Below are positions 45,191-54,607 of a DNA stretch of 64,000 nucleotides, piece by piece. Made by a program: the position numbers and the translations under genes. Numbering within the stretch: position 1 is the first letter of the stretch; each line of letters opens with the position of its first letter. Below the pieces are notes generated by a model. It saw nothing but the letters and a program-made list of their open reading frames with translations. It ran no database searches and was not told the DNA's origin. This stretch comes from Paraburkholderia madseniana (GTDB taxonomy: Bacteria > Pseudomonadota > Gammaproteobacteria > Burkholderiales > Burkholderiaceae). The stretch spans positions 51,033 through 115,032 of the forward strand of contig NZ_VOSW01000017.1 in NCBI RefSeq assembly GCF_009690905.1, written 5' to 3'.

Positions 45191-45212
45191 CCTCAATCCG
45201 GATTCCTGCTAG

Positions 45213-46232
45213 ATGAACTACCCCAGCCTCCAATTCGACATCGAAAATCTCACACGTTATCTGACGGCGCACGTGCCCGGGTTTCAAGGGCCGTTGTCCG
45301 TCGAGAAATTTTCCGGCGGCCAATCCAATCCGACGTTTCTCCTGAAGGCCCAAAGTGGAAGCTACGTGCTGAGGCGTCAACCTCCCGGCGACCTGCTCAA
45401 GGCGGCTCATGCGGTTGATCGTGAATTTCGCGTGATATCGGCGCTTGGCCAGACACCGGTCCCTGTCGCCCGTGCTTATCACCTTTGCGAGGACCGTGAC
45501 GTCATCGGTAGCCTGTTTTACCTCATGAGCTACGAAGACGGGCGAATCTTCTGGAACCCGGCGCTGCCCGACGTACCCGCCGAGGAGCGCGGCGCTATCT
45601 ACGACGCACTGCTCGGCACAATGGCCGCTCTCCACGACGTGGATATCGACGAAGCCGGATTGTCCGACTACGGCCGCCCAGGCAACTATTTCGAGCGTCA
45701 GATCGACGTCTGGACGAGGCAATATCGCGCCGCGCAGACCGATACATTGGAGGCCATGGAGTCGCTGATCGAGTGGCTGCCTGCGCACTGTCCGGCGGAA
45801 ACCGGAAAGCCTTCGCTCGTGCACGGCGACTTTCGTATCGACAACATCATCTTCATGCGCGATGCACCCCAAGTTCGCGCCGTTCTCGATTGGGAGCTGT
45901 CCACGCTCGGCAATCCACTGGCTGACATCGCGTACTTCTGCATGTGTTTGCGGCTTCCGCCCGGCAGCCATATTGCCGGACTCGCAGGCTTGAATCGAGA
46001 CGCGTTGGGCGTGCCGGACGAGGCGTCGATTGTCGAGCGATATTGCGCGCTCCGGGGAATTTCGTCGATTGAGAACTGGAACTTCTACCTGGCGTTCAGC
46101 TTCTTCCGGCTTGCCGCTATCGCACAGGGCGTGAAGAAGCGGGCCTTGAGCGGCAACGCATCGAACGAAAAAGCGCGGCAGGTGGGGGAGATGGCCGGGG
46201 CGCTTGCGAAGATGGGCATTGACCTGATCTGA
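45213..46232 (+). CDS. Phosphotransferase family protein (ACAD10/11-type kinase)
   Basis: 339 residues of the aminoglycoside phosphotransferase/choline-kinase fold. FSGGQSNPTFLL is the nucleotide-loop region; LVHGDFRIDNIIFM carries the catalytic Asp and AVLDWELSTLGNPLADIAYF the metal-binding Asp. Relatives fused to or beside acyl-CoA dehydrogenases (ACAD10/11) phosphorylate 4-hydroxy acyl-CoAs, allowing them to enter beta-oxidation. An acyl-CoA dehydrogenase is encoded two genes downstream, so I infer that role here. Confidence 0.9.
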   Translation: MNYPSLQFDIENLTRYLTAHVPGFQGPLSVEKFSGGQSNPTFLLKAQSGSYVLRRQPPGDLLKAAHAVDREFRVISALGQTPVPVARAYHLCEDRDVIGSLFYLMSYEDGRIFWNPALPDVPAEERGAIYDALLGTMAALHDVDIDEAGLSDYGRPGNYFERQIDVWTRQYRAAQTDTLEAMESLIEWLPAHCPAETGKPSLVHGDFRIDNIIFMRDAPQVRAVLDWELSTLGNPLADIAYFCMCLRLPPGSHIAGLAGLNRDALGVPDEASIVERYCALRGISSIENWNFYLAFSFFRLAAIAQGVKKRALSGNASNEKARQVGEMAGALAKMGIDLI

Positions 46233-46265
46233 AGACAGGCAGGAAATCGGAACGTAGAAATAGGG

Positions 46266-47039
46266 ATGCTGATCGTGACTACAAACTTGTTTGACCTGAA
46301 AGGAAAGATTGCGCTGGTGACGGGCGCGAGTCGGGGTATCGGCGAGGAGATTGCGAAACTGCTCGCCGAGCAGGGCGCCCATGTGATTGTGTCGAGCCGC
46401 AAGCTGGAAGATTGTGAATCCGTTGCAAGCGAAATCAAGGAGGCGGGCGGGAGCGCCGAAGCGTACCCGTGCCACGTGGGGCGTCTCGAGGACATCCATG
46501 CGATCTTCCAGCATATTCGGGCACGGCATGGCCGGCTGGACATTCTCGTCAACAACGCGGCCACCAATCCGTATTTCGGCCACATTCTCGATACCGATCT
46601 GTCGTCCTTCGAAAAGACGGTGGAAGTCAATCTGCGTGGTTATTTCTTCATGTCCGTCGAGGCCGGCAAATTGATGCGGGAGAACGGCGGCGGCGCGATC
46701 GTCAACACGGCTTCGGTCAATGCCTTGCAGCCAGGCGACAGGCAGGGCATCTACTCGATCACCAAGGCCGCCGTTGTCAACATGACGCGGGCGTTCGCGA
46801 AGGAGTGCGGGCCGTTGGGGATTCGGGTGAATGCGCTGCTCCCCGGACTGACCAAAACCCGCTTTGCAGGGGCGCTGTTCGCAGATCAGGCCACGTACGA
46901 GAGCTGGGTGTCGCAGATTCCGCTGCGACGTCATGCGGAACCTCGCGAGATGGCGGGTACCGTGCTGTATCTGGTGTCCGATGCTGCGAGCTATACCAAC
47001 GGAGAGTGTGTCGTCGTCGACGGTGGACTGACGATCTAG
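46266..47039 (+). CDS. Short-chain dehydrogenase/reductase
   Basis: 257 residues. Cofactor motif ALVTGASRGIGEEIAKLL, NNAAT, and the active site Ser with Y-S-I-T-K (IYSITKAAVVNMTRAFAKE). It should oxidise or reduce a hydroxyl group with NAD(P)(H), likely a 3-hydroxyacyl-CoA or related intermediate. An alternative in-frame start lies a few codons in (TTNLFDLKGK). Third gene of the phosphatase/kinase/SDR/dehydrogenase operon. Confidence 0.92.
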   Translation: MLIVTTNLFDLKGKIALVTGASRGIGEEIAKLLAEQGAHVIVSSRKLEDCESVASEIKEAGGSAEAYPCHVGRLEDIHAIFQHIRARHGRLDILVNNAATNPYFGHILDTDLSSFEKTVEVNLRGYFFMSVEAGKLMRENGGGAIVNTASVNALQPGDRQGIYSITKAAVVNMTRAFAKECGPLGIRVNALLPGLTKTRFAGALFADQATYESWVSQIPLRRHAEPREMAGTVLYLVSDAASYTNGECVVVDGGLTI

Positions 47040-47130
47040 TCATGGGGTCGAGGCACGGCATTGACCTCGCTGTTGGTCGCGCGGTCAGCCAATACCTCGA
47101 CGACATCAATCAGCTTATGGAAGAGTAAAA

Positions 47131-48375
47131 ATGGACTTTGCATACAGCCCGAAAGTCGAAGCGCTGCGCACCCAGGTGCGTGCGTTCATGGACACGCACA
47201 TCGTTCCGCGCATCCGGCAATGGCACGATGAAGTGAGTGCCGGTCAGTATCCGGTTTCCTTTATGGAGACCTTGAAGGACAAGGCGCGTGAAGAGGGTCT
47301 CTGGAACCTGTTCCTGCCGCATCTGCGCGATGACGAGCCCGGTACCCGCCTGACCAACCTCGAGTACGCGCCCTTGGCTGAAATCATGGGGCGGGTGTCG
47401 TGGGCGTCGGAGGTGTTCAACTGCAATGCGCCGGACACGGGCAATATGGAGTTGCTCCATATGTTTGCCACGCCCGCTCAGCGCGAGAAGTGGCTCAAGC
47501 CCCTTCTCGACGGCAAGATCCGTTCGGCGTTTGCGATGACGGAACCGGCGGTGGCCTCTTCGGACGCGACCAATATCACCACGTCGATTCGTCGTGACGG
47601 GGACGACTATGTCATCGACGGCCGCAAGTGGTTCATCACGAATGCAGCCCATCCGAATTGCCAGATCTTCATCGTGATGGGCAAAACGGATCCCGACGCG
47701 CCGAGCCACAGTCAGCAGAGCATGATTCTCGTGCCTCGCGATACACCCGGCGTCAAGGTGATCCGCAATATCCCGGTGGTCAATCACGTGGCGCCGGAAG
47801 GCCACTGCGAGATCGAGTTCAAAGGCGTGCGCGTGCCGCGATCGAATCTCCTCGGTGAAGAGGGCAGCGGCTTTGCATTGGCGCAGGCGCGTCTTGGGCC
47901 GGGACGGATTCACCACTGCATGCGCTCGATCGGCGCCGCGGAACTGGCGCTCGAGTTGATGGTGGAGCGGGCCCAGGCGCGCACGGCATTCGGCAAGACG
48001 CTGTTCGAACACGGGACAGTCGCCGAGTGGATCGCGAAGTCCAGAATCGAAATCGATCAGGCGAGGCTGTTCGTTCTCAAGGCCGCGTGGATGATCGACA
48101 ACGTGGGTGCGAAGGATGCGCGCAAGGAGATCTCGATGATCAAGGCGCTCGTGCCGAGTGTTCACACCGCCGTTTGCGAGCGGGCGATGCAGGTGTTCGG
48201 CGCGATGGGGTTGAGCCCCGACACGCCATTGGCCGATAGCTGGACGTGGGGCCGCGCATTGCGCTTCGCGGATGGCCCAGACGAGGTTCACCTGCAGAGC
48301 ATCGCGCGGATGGAACTCAAGACGCAGCCCTATGCGCCGGGGAAGAATAATCCTTACCTGATGGCATCGGTGTAA
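47131..48375 (+). CDS. Acyl-CoA dehydrogenase, ACAD11-like
   Basis: 414 residues. Family marks: FAMTEPAVASSDATNITTSIRRDGDDYVIDGRKWFITNA, LLGEEGSGFALAQARLGPGRIHHCMRSIGAAE, and the C-terminal DGPDEVHLQSIARMEL typical of the ACAD10/11 branch. It makes a trans-2-enoyl-CoA with FAD; the electron partner (ETF) is not in the window. With the kinase and phosphatase it would degrade 4-hydroxy or otherwise substituted acyl-CoAs. A two-way hairpin terminator follows. Confidence 0.92.
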   Translation: MDFAYSPKVEALRTQVRAFMDTHIVPRIRQWHDEVSAGQYPVSFMETLKDKAREEGLWNLFLPHLRDDEPGTRLTNLEYAPLAEIMGRVSWASEVFNCNAPDTGNMELLHMFATPAQREKWLKPLLDGKIRSAFAMTEPAVASSDATNITTSIRRDGDDYVIDGRKWFITNAAHPNCQIFIVMGKTDPDAPSHSQQSMILVPRDTPGVKVIRNIPVVNHVAPEGHCEIEFKGVRVPRSNLLGEEGSGFALAQARLGPGRIHHCMRSIGAAELALELMVERAQARTAFGKTLFEHGTVAEWIAKSRIEIDQARLFVLKAAWMIDNVGAKDARKEISMIKALVPSVHTAVCERAMQVFGAMGLSPDTPLADSWTWGRALRFADGPDEVHLQSIARMELKTQPYAPGKNNPYLMASV

Positions 48376-48381
48376 CGGATA

Positions 48382-48422
48382 GCGCCAGGTTCAAGGCTCG
48401 ACCTTGTTGAGGAACCTGGCGC
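48382..48422. terminator. Bidirectional hairpin between acyl-CoA dehydrogenase and MFS genes
   Basis: GCGCCAGGTTC (48382-48392) pairs perfectly with GAACCTGGCGC (48412-48422); AAGG/CCTT forms an inner stem. It lies 7 bp after one stop and 5 bp before the other gene's stop on the opposite strand. No T-tract, but the position suits two-way termination. Confidence 0.7.
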
Positions 48423-48426
48423 GTCC

Positions 48427-49701
48427 TCACGCGTTCGCGCGTCCGCGCGGTCCGGTCTCGCGCATGAATATAGCGAGCACCATGGCCAGCACGATGCCAC
48501 CGAGCAGCCACGAACCGGCTGCCCGGAATGCAGACAGGTTCACCGTGCCGCCGTTCGCATGGTGGGCGAGCAGCTTGCCGTACACGGGCGTGAGCAACGC
48601 GCTGAACGTGAACACCAGAAAATTGATCGCGCCGCTGGCGCTGCCTTTCACGTTGTCTGGGTTGACTTCCTTGATCACCGTGTAGGGCAGCATCGCCGCA
48701 CCGGAGCCGATGCCGAGCAGCAGGCCGAGCACGTAAGGCGGCGCCACGCCGGCCGGCAGATAGAAAATGCCGGTGCCCGACACGAGCATCAGCAGTGCAC
48801 CGCCGATCAACACCGGCTTGCGGCGGCCCAGACGATCGGACAGGTAGCCTAGCAGAGGGCAGCCGATCACCCAGCCGAGCGGCACCATGCTCGCGCGATT
48901 GACGGCCTCTCCATAGCTGACGTCGAGACCGTTGTGCAGGAATGGAATGCCCCAGATCATGTCGCCAATCGTAGTCGGCAGGAACAACAGGCCGGCGCAG
49001 AAACCGCAAAGGTAGGACTGCGGATTCGTGAGCACCTGCTTGTACGGCGCGAACATCTTCATCCACGAGCCCTGGCTGGCCGGGCTGTCGTCATGGCCTG
49101 CCGGCGTCACGAATAGCACCAGTACCGCGATCACAAAGATCACGAGGCCGGACAGCCACCAGAACTGCTGCCATGTGATGAGGCCGTGAATGAGCGGCGC
49201 AACGGCGAACTGACCCGCGGATCCGCCCAGCATGCCGAAGCATTGAGTGAACCCTACCGCCGTCGCAAGAGAGCGGGGAGGAAAGCCGTGCGTGGCGAGA
49301 TACACCGCGCCGATAAAGCCACACGCCGAACCCGCGCCTTGCAGCAGGCGGCCGACCTGCGCGGCCTCCACGCTGCCCAGGCCGAACAGGACCGCCCCCA
49401 CAGCAACGAGAACGATGCCGGCCGGAATGACCGCCTTGCCGCCGAGCCGATCGAGTAGTGCACCGCAAAGGATCGAGAACAGCGCATAGGTGTAGTAGTA
49501 CAGGCCGACAAGCGTGCCCACGCCCAGTGCATCGCGCGCGAACGCCGCACTCAACTCGGGCACCATCACGCCCGGCGCGGAACGCAGCATGTACTGCATG
49601 AAGTAGAACGCGGCACAGAAAAGCCAGGCGATGACGAAACCCATGTGGATGGGCTCGCGCTCGGATGGAACATCTACAGTGCTGACGATTTTGCTGGACA
49701 T
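48427..49701 (-). CDS. MFS transporter
   Basis: 424 residues with 12 predicted membrane helices. The loop motif GYLSDRLGRRKP between helices and DRLGGK in the first half are MFS signatures. The type looks like an organic-acid or phthalate/hexuronate-like permease of the D-galactonate group; the substrate is unknown. It ends 52 bp before the start of the ThDP gene region on the same strand, and could be co-transcribed after that gene. Confidence 0.92.
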   Translation of the reverse strand: MSSKIVSTVDVPSEREPIHMGFVIAWLFCAAFYFMQYMLRSAPGVMVPELSAAFARDALGVGTLVGLYYYTYALFSILCGALLDRLGGKAVIPAGIVLVAVGAVLFGLGSVEAAQVGRLLQGAGSACGFIGAVYLATHGFPPRSLATAVGFTQCFGMLGGSAGQFAVAPLIHGLITWQQFWWLSGLVIFVIAVLVLFVTPAGHDDSPASQGSWMKMFAPYKQVLTNPQSYLCGFCAGLLFLPTTIGDMIWGIPFLHNGLDVSYGEAVNRASMVPLGWVIGCPLLGYLSDRLGRRKPVLIGGALLMLVSGTGIFYLPAGVAPPYVLGLLLGIGSGAAMLPYTVIKEVNPDNVKGSASGAINFLVFTFSALLTPVYGKLLAHHANGGTVNLSAFRAAGSWLLGGIVLAMVLAIFMRETGPRGRANA

Positions 49702-49752
49702 GGTTCGATTCCCATTGCGTGGATAACGGTCCCTATACGCTTGCGGACTGCA

Positions 49753-51474
49753 CTACCGGAACAGATTGACCTTTGCGAGGTCGATGAGCTGCTGGCCTCG
49801 ACCGTCCATGACGGCGCGAAGCATGAACAGCCCGAAGTGGTAAGCCTGGTCGGCGGTGGTCGTGGGAGGCACCACGAGCTCCTGACGTGCGCTTACTACG
49901 TCGACGAGCGCCGGACCCGGATGGGCGAACGCTTCGCTTAGCGCGCCTTCCAGCTCTGCAGGGTGCTCGACGCGTATGCCTTTGATTCCGATCGCGTTGG
50001 CCATCGCAGCGAAGTTCGGATTTTTCAGGTCGCAGCCCGTATCGACGAAGCCACTGGCCTTCATCTCCATTTCCACGAAGCCCAGCGTTCCGTTGTTGAG
50101 CACGACGACTTTGACCGGCAAGCCTGCCTGAATCAGCGTGAGAAATTCACCCATCATCATGGTGAAGCCGCCGTCGCCCGACATTGAGATCACCTGCCGG
50201 TCCCTGAAAGCGGCCTGCGCGCCGATCGAGTGCAGGAGCGAGTTGGCCATCGAGCCATGATTGAACGAACCGACCAGTCGCCGTTTGCCGTTCATCTTCA
50301 GATATCGGGCTGTCCATGCGATGGGGGTGCCGACGTCGCAGGAGAAGATGGCATCCTCGTTGGCGAGTTCGCTGACGAGCCGGGTCACGTATTGCGGATG
50401 AATGATGCTGCTGCCCGGTTCCTGCTCAGCGAGCGAATCCAGATTCGCGCGCGCCTTGCGATAGTCGTCGAGCGCACGATTCAGGAAGCTGCTGTCCGTA
50501 TTCTCCCGAATCATTGGAAGAAGTTCGCTGAGCGTATCCTTGACCGTTCCCAATACGCCAAGCTTGATCGGGCATCGATTGCCGAGGGCTTCTGCCCTTG
50601 TATCGACTTGCGCGATCGTCACCCCCTCCGGATAGAACTGTCGATAAGGAAAGTCGGTGCCTAACATCAGGAGCATGTCGCAGCTCTTCATCGCGGAGTA
50701 CCCGGAGGAGAACCCGACAAGACCTGTCATTCCCACATCGAACGGGTTGTCGTATTCGATGTACTCCTTTCCTCGCAGCGAGTGCACGATCGGCGCTTGC
50801 AACTTGCGGGCGAGTTCTACAACTTCCGCGTGCGAATCCTTGCAACCCGCTCCACAAAGCAAGGTCACGCGCGACGACTGGTTCAACAGAAGCGCGAGTT
50901 TCGCGATGTCGGCGTCCGCCGGGCGAATCATTGGAGCGGACGGTGCGCTCCAGTTCGGCACAGGTTTTGTGAGCGGCCCAAGTGCCACGTTGCCAGGTAT
51001 GACGACAACAGCGACGCCTTTACGCGCAACGGCCGTCCGGATCGCACGGCCCAGAATTTGCGGCAGCTGGTCGGGGTGGGTGACGAGTTCGACGTAGTGA
51101 CTACATTCCTTGAACAGCACTTCGGGATGGGTCGACTGAAAATAGTCGATGCCGATTTCCGAACTTGGAATATGTGCGGCGATAGCGAGAACAGGAACGC
51201 CGCTGCGTTGGCAGTCGAACAAGCCGTTGATGAGGTGCAGGTTTCCCGGGCCGCAGCTCCCGCAACAGACAGCGAGTTGCCCCGTGAGATGCGCCTCGGC
51301 GCCGGCGGCGAAAGCCGCGCTTTCCTCATGCCGCATGTGAACCCATTCAATGGAACCTTCCCGGCGCAGGGAATCCGTGAAGCCATTCAGCGAATCTCCC
51401 ACCACACCGAATACACGCTTTACGCCCGCGTTTACCAGTGCACCTACCATGTAGTCGGCAGCTATCGTTGCCAT
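49753..51474 (-). CDS. Thiamine-diphosphate-dependent enzyme, twin of the one at 24 kb
   Basis: 573 residues, the same length as the enzyme at 24189-25910 and highly similar along its whole length ([77 protein letters not shown]). All catalytic motifs are intact, so two active copies probably exist, in opposite orientation about 24 kb apart. Function as in the twin: 2-oxo acid decarboxylation or oxidation. It precedes the MFS gene on the same strand. Confidence 0.9.
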   Translation of the reverse strand: MATIAADYMVGALVNAGVKRVFGVVGDSLNGFTDSLRREGSIEWVHMRHEESAAFAAGAEAHLTGQLAVCCGSCGPGNLHLINGLFDCQRSGVPVLAIAAHIPSSEIGIDYFQSTHPEVLFKECSHYVELVTHPDQLPQILGRAIRTAVARKGVAVVVIPGNVALGPLTKPVPNWSAPSAPMIRPADADIAKLALLLNQSSRVTLLCGAGCKDSHAEVVELARKLQAPIVHSLRGKEYIEYDNPFDVGMTGLVGFSSGYSAMKSCDMLLMLGTDFPYRQFYPEGVTIAQVDTRAEALGNRCPIKLGVLGTVKDTLSELLPMIRENTDSSFLNRALDDYRKARANLDSLAEQEPGSSIIHPQYVTRLVSELANEDAIFSCDVGTPIAWTARYLKMNGKRRLVGSFNHGSMANSLLHSIGAQAAFRDRQVISMSGDGGFTMMMGEFLTLIQAGLPVKVVVLNNGTLGFVEMEMKASGFVDTGCDLKNPNFAAMANAIGIKGIRVEHPAELEGALSEAFAHPGPALVDVVSARQELVVPPTTTADQAYHFGLFMLRAVMDGRGQQLIDLAKVNLFR

Positions 51475-51974
51475 TTCACATCTCCATAGATTAAGAATTG
51501 CTACGGATCGGATGCGGTCTGGTCAGACGAAAGAAACGCATCCCGCGTGAGCGCGTCGTCCAATTGAAATGGGACGATGGAAAGTCTGTTTCGTTATGCG
51601 ACGTTCCGGATGGTAGTTGGCTACCCTGGAGGCGGCTATTACATGAAGCTGGTATCGGCGCAGCGAGTCAATCAGCGCTCGACGCATGTCGGGCAATGAG
51701 GCCGGGCACTCGAACGTGCCACGAGCTACCGCACTACATAAACATGCAATGTCCCATTCGGGAACAACGCTTTATGTTGCGGCTGTGGACGTTAGACCCA
51801 GGCTGTAACGCCCGTGCGGCACGGTGAAACTCGCGCTCAAGTTGCCTGAGGAAGCCGGTCGCATCCGTCTGGCCGATGCAGCATCGACTCGACTCATCCA
51901 CTAACCGGACGCCGGCGCGGCTGCCTTCGTGCAACCGTGCGGGTCTCTTGCACTCTCGAAAAATGGAGCTACTC
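51475..51974. other. 500-bp divergent intergenic region
   Basis: It separates the ThDP gene from the YcaC-type gene and must hold both promoters. A 109-codon plus-strand frame (51498-51827) has no recognisable family or ribosome site, and I do not call it. No LysR-like regulator is encoded beside the operon. Confidence 0.6.
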
Positions 51975-52610
51975 ATGGCCTATGAACTGTTGACACCCGA
52001 CACGTGCGCACTCGCACTTATTGATCATCAGCCGCAGATGTTTTTCGGCACGCACTCGCACGAGCGCACGACCATCCTGCACAACGTCCAGATCCTCGCG
52101 AAGAGCGCGAAGCTCTTCAAGGTGCCGACCGTTCTGACGACGGTCGCGGCCGACTCTTTTAGCGGCCATCTGCTGCCGGAAGTGCAGTCGGTGTTTCCGG
52201 AGAAAACGCCAATCGACCGCACGTCGATGAACTCATGGGAAGACAAGGGTTTTCGCGACGCGATCAAAGCGACGGGCCGCAAGAAAATCGTGATCGCGGG
52301 CCTGTGGACGGAAGTGTGCGTTGCTTTCCCGAGCGTGCAGATGCTCGCCGAAGGCTTCGAAATCTACGTGCCGACGGACGCCTGCGGTGACATCACAGAA
52401 GAAGCTCATCAGCGCGCCGTACAACGCGTCGTCCAGGCGGGTGCGGTGCCGATGACGTCCGTGCAGTTCCTGTGCGAACTGCAACGCGACTGGGCGCGCG
52501 GCGAAACCTACGACGGCTGCATGGAGATCTTCAAGGCGCACACCGCGTATGGCATCGGCGTGCGCTACGCGAAGCAGATTTTCGGCGAACACGGGAACAA
52601 GGCGGGCTGA
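51975..52610 (+). CDS. Isochorismatase-family hydrolase, YcaC-like
   Basis: 211 residues from ATG at 51975 (GGAG 6 bases upstream). Catalytic Asp17 in ALIDHQ and nucleophile Cys115 in GLWTEVCVAFPS are present; Arg82 lies near where nicotinamidases have their lysine, as I recall for YcaC-type proteins. The family hydrolyses amides or vinyl ethers; YcaC itself has no known substrate. First gene of a six-gene operon ending with an outer-membrane channel. Confidence 0.9.
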   Translation: MAYELLTPDTCALALIDHQPQMFFGTHSHERTTILHNVQILAKSAKLFKVPTVLTTVAADSFSGHLLPEVQSVFPEKTPIDRTSMNSWEDKGFRDAIKATGRKKIVIAGLWTEVCVAFPSVQMLAEGFEIYVPTDACGDITEEAHQRAVQRVVQAGAVPMTSVQFLCELQRDWARGETYDGCMEIFKAHTAYGIGVRYAKQIFGEHGNKAG

Positions 52611-52716
52611 TCCCGGCTGAGCGCGCAACGAAATTCCTCCACGCCATGCGTTTCACGCGCGCCGCCGCTTTCGCCGCGCGTGAAACGCGTCTGACCAAAC
52701 ATCACGGAGAGCGACG

Positions 52717-54594
52717 ATGACCGCACCGATTCAGCCCAGCCGCATTGCGGACCTGGTGATCTATAACGGCAAGATTGCGACGCAGGACGACAAGCGTTCG
52801 TTCGTGACGGCGCTGGCCATCGCGAAGGGCGAGATCGTTGCGAGCGGCAACGATCACGACATGATGCAATGGGCGAACGAGTCCACGCGCCGCATCGATC
52901 TGAAGGGACGCACGGTCGTTCCCGGTCTCAACGATTCACATCTTCACATCATTCGCGGCGGGTTGAATTTCAATCTTGAACTGCGCTGGGATGGTGTGCC
53001 CTCGCTGCGCGACGCGCTCGAGATGCTGCGCGCGCAGGTCGCACGCACGCCCGCGCCGCAATGGGTGCGTGTTATCGGTGGATGGAACGAATTTCAGTTT
53101 GCGGAAAAACGCGGGCCGACGCTTGAGGAGATCAACGCGATCGCGCCGGATACGCCCGTCTTCATCCTGCATCTTTACGACAGCGCGCTGCTGAACGCCG
53201 CCGCGCTGCGTGCGGTCGGCTATGACCGTGATACGCAGAATCCGCCGGGCGGCGAGATCCAGCACGACCGCCGCGGCAATCCGACCGGCATGCTGATTGC
53301 GCGTCCGAACGCGGGCTTGCTGTACGCGACGCTCGCAAAAGGGCCGAAGCTGCCGTTCGACGACCAGTTGAATTCGTCGCGTCAGTTCATGCGCGAACTC
53401 AACCGCCTTGGCGTGACGAGCGCGATCGACGCAGGTGGTGGCTACCAGTCTTATCCCGACGACTACGCCGTCATCATGGAACTCGCGAAGCGTAACGAGC
53501 TGACCGTGCGAATCGCGTACAACCTGTTCACGCAGAACGCGAAAAAGGAAATCGAAGATTTCGCGAGGTGGGTCAAGGTCACCAAACCGGGTGACGGCGA
53601 CGATTTCCTGAAGATGAACGGCGCAGGCGAGATGCTCGTGTTCTCCGGCGCGGACTTCGAAGATTTTCTGGAGCCGCGTTCGGACCTGCCGGACGTGATG
53701 GAAAGCGAACTCGAAGCCGTCGTGCGGCTGCTCGTGCAAAATCGCTGGCCGTTCCGGCTGCACGCAACTTACGACGAATCGATCGAACGTTTCCTCAACG
53801 TCTTCGAGCGTGTCAACCAGGATACGCCGTTCGGCGGCCTGCGCTGGTTTTTCGACCACTGCGAAACGATTTCGGCGCGCAACATCGACCGCATTGCCGC
53901 ACTGGGCGGCGGCATCGCCGTCCAGCACCGGATGGCGTATCAGGGCGAATACTTCATTTCCCGCTATGGCGCCGAAGCCGCCGCGCATACGCCGCCTGTG
54001 CGCAAGATGCTCGCGGCCGGGCTGCCGGTCGGCGCGGGGACGGACGCGACGCGCGTCGCGAGCTTCAATCCGTTCGTTTCGCTGTACTGGCTTGTTTCGG
54101 GGCGCACGGTGGGCGGCACGCTGATGTACGCCGCGCAGGATCGGCTGGATCGCATGGAGGCACTGCGCCGCTATACGGTGGGTAGCGCATGGTTCTCGAA
54201 TGAAGAGACGAAGAAGGGCGCGCTCGTGCCTGGCCAGCTTGCCGATTTCGTGGTGCTGAGCGACGACTATTTCACGATGGAAGAAGACGGCATCAGGCAT
54301 CTGAGCTCGGTGCTGACGGCGGTCAATGGGCGGATTGTCTACGCGGCCGAAGAGTTCGAAACGTTCGACCCGCCGGCGCTGCCCGTTAGCCCCACGTGGT
54401 CGCCCGTCGCGGAGTACGGCGGCTATGCGCGCTATCGTCCCGCGGCGCCGCTCGTGCAGTCGTGCAACGACGCGTGCGTGAACCTGTGCGGCGTGCATCG
54501 TCACGCGCATGCGTGGGCATGGCGCAGCAATGTGCCCGCTGGCGACGCGAACGCGTTCTGGGGCGCGCTCGGCTGCAGTTGTTTCGCGTTCTAG
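52717..54594 (+). CDS. YtcJ-like amidohydrolase
   Basis: 625 residues, long for the family but typical of the YtcJ/AepA-type metal-dependent amidohydrolases. Metal ligands H75-x-H77 lie in VVPGLNDSHLHIIRGG; further His occur in RLHATYDES and FDHCETIS, and the Asp site in GAGTDATRVASFNP. Relatives act on formamides, cyanurate-like rings or N-acyl compounds. The C-terminus carries a His- and Cys-rich tail after residue 575 (CNDACVNLCGVHRHAHAWAW) that is an add-on. Second gene of the operon. Confidence 0.9.
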   Translation: MTAPIQPSRIADLVIYNGKIATQDDKRSFVTALAIAKGEIVASGNDHDMMQWANESTRRIDLKGRTVVPGLNDSHLHIIRGGLNFNLELRWDGVPSLRDALEMLRAQVARTPAPQWVRVIGGWNEFQFAEKRGPTLEEINAIAPDTPVFILHLYDSALLNAAALRAVGYDRDTQNPPGGEIQHDRRGNPTGMLIARPNAGLLYATLAKGPKLPFDDQLNSSRQFMRELNRLGVTSAIDAGGGYQSYPDDYAVIMELAKRNELTVRIAYNLFTQNAKKEIEDFARWVKVTKPGDGDDFLKMNGAGEMLVFSGADFEDFLEPRSDLPDVMESELEAVVRLLVQNRWPFRLHATYDESIERFLNVFERVNQDTPFGGLRWFFDHCETISARNIDRIAALGGGIAVQHRMAYQGEYFISRYGAEAAAHTPPVRKMLAAGLPVGAGTDATRVASFNPFVSLYWLVSGRTVGGTLMYAAQDRLDRMEALRRYTVGSAWFSNEETKKGALVPGQLADFVVLSDDYFTMEEDGIRHLSSVLTAVNGRIVYAAEEFETFDPPALPVSPTWSPVAEYGGYARYRPAAPLVQSCNDACVNLCGVHRHAHAWAWRSNVPAGDANAFWGALGCSCFAF

Positions 54595-54607
54595 GAGCAG
54601 GCAGGCG

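Noticed and set aside
24189..51474. Composite transposon bounded by the inverted ThDP twins
   Set aside because: The bounding genes are metabolic enzymes, not transposases, and no terminal inverted repeats or target duplications were seen.
51498..51827. 109-codon plus-strand gene in the 51.5-52 kb gap
   Set aside because: No ribosome site and no recognisable family; left as intergenic.
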